This document shows positions 16,849 to 18,626 of a stretch of DNA of 18,626 nucleotides, one piece after another. Made by a program: the position numbers and the translations under genes. Location: contig JALQPE010003196.1 of assembly GCA_030407315.1 (NCBI GenBank), positions 1 through 18,626 on the forward strand, read 5' to 3'. The first letter of the stretch is position 1; each line of letters begins with the position of its first letter. The notes below the pieces were generated by a model. It had not been told where the DNA came from, ran no database searches, and saw nothing but the letters and a program-made list of their open reading frames with translations. This DNA is from Asparagopsis taxiformis. Taxonomy: Eukaryota; Rhodophyta; Florideophyceae; Bonnemaisoniales; Bonnemaisoniaceae.

Positions 16849-17321
16849 TGTAGTAGGTAGAAAATCCGCAAAGCGGCAAAACCACCCTACAGGTGTCCCG
16901 AGTTTCGGTAGCGTGGTAGAGCAAGCGAATCTTGCGTCAACCGCCAATGGCGAGTATACCACGAATGGTCTTCCGGTATGCCGGGCGAAGGTTGGGGGGT
17001 GCTCACGCACGGAGTGCGTATTGATGGAGCAGAGAGACGTAACCCGTCGAGCTGTATAGCTAAAGCTATTCGTCCTAGAAGGATAGAAAAGAGCGATGCA
17101 AACACTGTTCAGTGGAGTCGTAAATTCCACGTGAGTTTACGTTACCTCTAAAAGGTTAAGCAATCTGGCTAATCCAGAGGCGTTTTTTTATACTAGTCTA
17201 AGTTACTGTAAACAGTTAGGGTATGTAGACAGTTAGGAATAAATATCCTTATGTGCACCAATCAGGTCCTGATTATGGCGACTGCGGAAGCCCCGCGAGA
17301 TCACCAACTGTTAGTGTTACA
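16849..17321 (-). repeat. 5' LTR of the Ty3/gypsy element (473 bp, inferred ends)
   Basis: On the minus strand it would begin TGTAACACTAAC (17321) and end ACCTACTACA (16849), so both ends carry the TG...CA rule, extended to TGTA...TACA. A primer-binding-site-like TGG lies one base downstream. A TATA-like TATAAAAAAA (17192-17183) and a TCTGG/CCAGA hairpin (17178-17164) sit mid-LTR, as promoter and transcript start would. The partner LTR is not in the window, so the ends rest on this logic only. Confidence 0.65.
17183..17192 (-). promoter_or_regulatory. TATA-like box in the LTR
   Basis: TATAAAAAAA on the minus strand, inside the LTR about 335 bp before its 3' end, just upstream of a small hairpin. 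It is the likely RNA polymerase II core promoter of the retrotransposon. Confidence 0.5.
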
Positions 17322-17783
17322 GTGTAAAGTTAGCTGAGTCAGCTTAGTTAAAATTTGCCCCTTGTGGGGTCTTCAATTGTCCCAGTGGGTCCATTCCTTG
17401 ACTTGGGCGAGATACAGCGAGGCTGTTTCTATTGGCCAGTCCCGACCCGGGGTCATCCAATAGGATGTTGACACGACCCCACCAGGGCAGACCACCGCGT
17501 GGTATGACACTTCGCTATAGTCATCATGATCTGTACAATCTCGTTTCGATGCCCTTCCTGGGCGCTCGAGTTCTTCCGCCGAAGTTTTACCGCCGCCGTT
17601 ATGTGTCCTTTCTTCCTTTTCCTGGTTTCTAGAGTATTTAGGTGTTCTAACCTCTCCCCTTTCGATATCTGTTCGCAAGTATCTGTTTCAAGCTTCCACC
17701 GTCATATGCTCAGCATCGTTTTCCACATACTAAGGCAAAGTTTTGGCGGTGTGAGACCGGACAAATGCGGTGCAACATCCAGT
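17322..17783. other. Spacer between LTR and pogo-like transposase
   Basis: A minus-strand frame (17678-17373, no ATG) reads WPIETASLYLAQVKEWTHW near its end, faintly like the tail of a Ty3 integrase, but this is too weak to call. An inverted repeat CTATTGG (17429-17435) / CCAATAG (17457-17463) flanks GACCCGGGGTC. No purine tract precedes the LTR. Confidence 0.35.
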
Positions 17784-18626
17784 TCAGTGGTCTAGTACCT
17801 TGCTGACGCATATTGAGACTTCATTAAAAGCATCACTTTCGCTGAGTATCTTCGACGCACGGCATCCACTTGATGTTATTTCATTGATTCTTTGCACGAG
17901 CCTTCTCTCTAAAGACAACCTCCTCTCCCCACTAATCATCACTTCATGCAGAATAGTACTGCGTGGTGTGCATCCAGATTGCAACATATTGATATCACTT
18001 TCATTGCACTCATTTCGCTGGAAAGGGTGCATGAAACGGTAGTCCATTGGCCACAAACCGCAGTCTTCAAAAGACTTCTTCACTGTTGCTCTATCAATGG
18101 ATTTGTACCCCGCTACTGCCAATTTTATCTTGAACGCCACGTTGGCGTGGCCTATTTGAGACATACTTAGGAGCTCATCGCGTGTTTTCCGGACATTTTC
18201 TGGGAAAATTTTGTTGATAGAGCGGTCGCATGGTTGGAGAAAGTGTGTGGTGTTCGCCGGCAGTTTGACCACCTCGATATTGTACTTTTCACATAGTTCC
18301 AGCCACGATATACTCTCTCTGGAACTATGACCATCTACAAGTAGTAATATTACCTCTTCCTGTGCAACAAACTTCCTTGCATACTTGTTAATATGTTCCA
18401 CAACCTTTGGTAAAATAGTATTATCAATTGATCCTCTCTGTGAGACAGAAATCCATGTTTCATCTGGACACCATGAGGTTTTTGAAAGCCAGTGAGGGTC
18501 TCCATTACCGTCACAAAAGTATTTGTGGTCCAAAGGTTCCAGCCAACAGCCATTTTTTCTTTCCTGCGGCTATCAGAAATAGTGGTGCTAAATCACCTGC
18601 TGCAGAGACTGCTATTCCAGCAGTAA
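17784..18626 (-). CDS. Pogo/Tigger-type DDE transposase (DDE_1), C-terminal part, cut by window edge
   Basis: At the edge the frame reads AGIAVSAAGDLAPLFLIAAG and GKKKWLL, the usual strand before the central catalytic block, then changes frame near 18545. The main frame (18533-17784) has CPDETWISVSQRGSIDNTIL, ILLLVDGHSSRESI (second catalytic Asp in VDGHSS), LCEKYNIEVVKLPANTTHFL and QPCDRSINKIF (third Asp). This VDGHSS...LPxxTTHxLQPxD pattern is diagnostic of the DDE_1 / pogo group of Tc1-mariner relatives, which cut and paste DNA at TA sites. The first Asp and the N-terminal HTH domains lie beyond the window. About 150 residues of C-terminal tail follow the core. No terminal repeat was seen. 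Confidence 0.85.

Larger units (their letters stand above)
12241..17321 (-). mobile_element. Ty3/gypsy LTR retrotransposon, truncated after RNase H
   Basis: In minus-strand order: 5' LTR (17321-16849), primer-binding site (from 16848), gag with coiled coil and zinc knuckle (16733 to about 14840), protease, reverse transcriptase and RNase H (about 14838-12267). The PR-RT-RNase H order with YLDD and DALSRV marks is that of Ty3/gypsy. Integrase and the 3' LTR are absent: homology stops about 12.27 kb, where DNA of the transposase element begins. It is thus a one-LTR remnant. Frameshifts are many, but protein motifs are well kept. Confidence 0.88.

Noticed and set aside
17373..17678. Minus-strand 101-residue open frame upstream of the LTR
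   Set aside because: No ATG and only a faint likeness to an integrase tail; insufficient to call a gene or a second retrotransposon copy.
1..18626. CRISPR array, tRNA or rRNA genes
   Set aside because: No regularly spaced repeats with unique spacers and no tRNA or rRNA signature were seen; the only tandem arrays are the 72-bp and 75-bp coding repeats.

Overview
The window is nuclear DNA of a eukaryote, most likely an alga or another lineage with a plastid. It carries a TOG-domain microtubule polymerase gene of the XMAP215/MOR1 family and a piece of a plastid/cyanobacterial-type site-2 protease. The rest is mostly transposable elements: a Ty3/gypsy retrotransposon, a pogo-like transposase, and an unusual large DNA element. 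The exact lineage cannot be fixed from the sequence.

Layout. Positions 1-2893 (minus) hold the 5' part of the XMAP215-type gene: TOG1, TOG2, TOG3 and the start of TOG4. Positions 3406-3597 (minus) encode a small single-pass membrane protein, and 3576-3854 (plus) the site-2 protease piece, which stops just before its conserved PLGG motif. From about 3.9 to 12.0 kb is a set of genes that I read as one or two related DNA elements. A minus-strand gene (5063 to 3915) encodes a protein with the end domains of the neighbouring transposase but no catalytic core. A 1.3-kb divergent non-coding region rich in palindromes follows. Next come two plus-strand genes: a ParB-like/HTH/beta-class DNA methyltransferase fusion (6384-9156) and a DUF7869-like DDE transposase (about 9364-11982). 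Positions 12241-17321 (minus) are a truncated Ty3/gypsy element (LTR, PBS, gag, protease, RT, RNase H; no integrase). Positions 17784-18626 (minus) are the C-terminal part of a pogo/Tigger-type DDE transposase cut by the window edge.

The most striking signal is a 15-bp palindrome, CAGAACNNNGTTCTG. It occurs five times perfectly (5131, 5374, 6328, 7117, 11245) and six more times with one mismatch (5349, 5491, 6688, 8571, 9935, 10355). All eleven lie between 5131 and 11259, in coding and non-coding DNA alike, and I found none elsewhere in the window. Because the element also encodes a ParB-like/HTH protein fused to a DNA methyltransferase, the palindrome is a natural candidate for its binding or modification site. 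I do not know of a described eukaryotic transposon combining a ParB-methyltransferase fusion, a DUF7869-type transposase, a core-less transposase paralogue and a dispersed palindrome.

Almost every recognisable gene is interrupted by single-base frameshifts, mostly in short homopolymer runs, while the protein signal continues in the next frame. This fits uncorrected long-read assembly errors better than gene death, so 'broken' calls here should be treated with caution.
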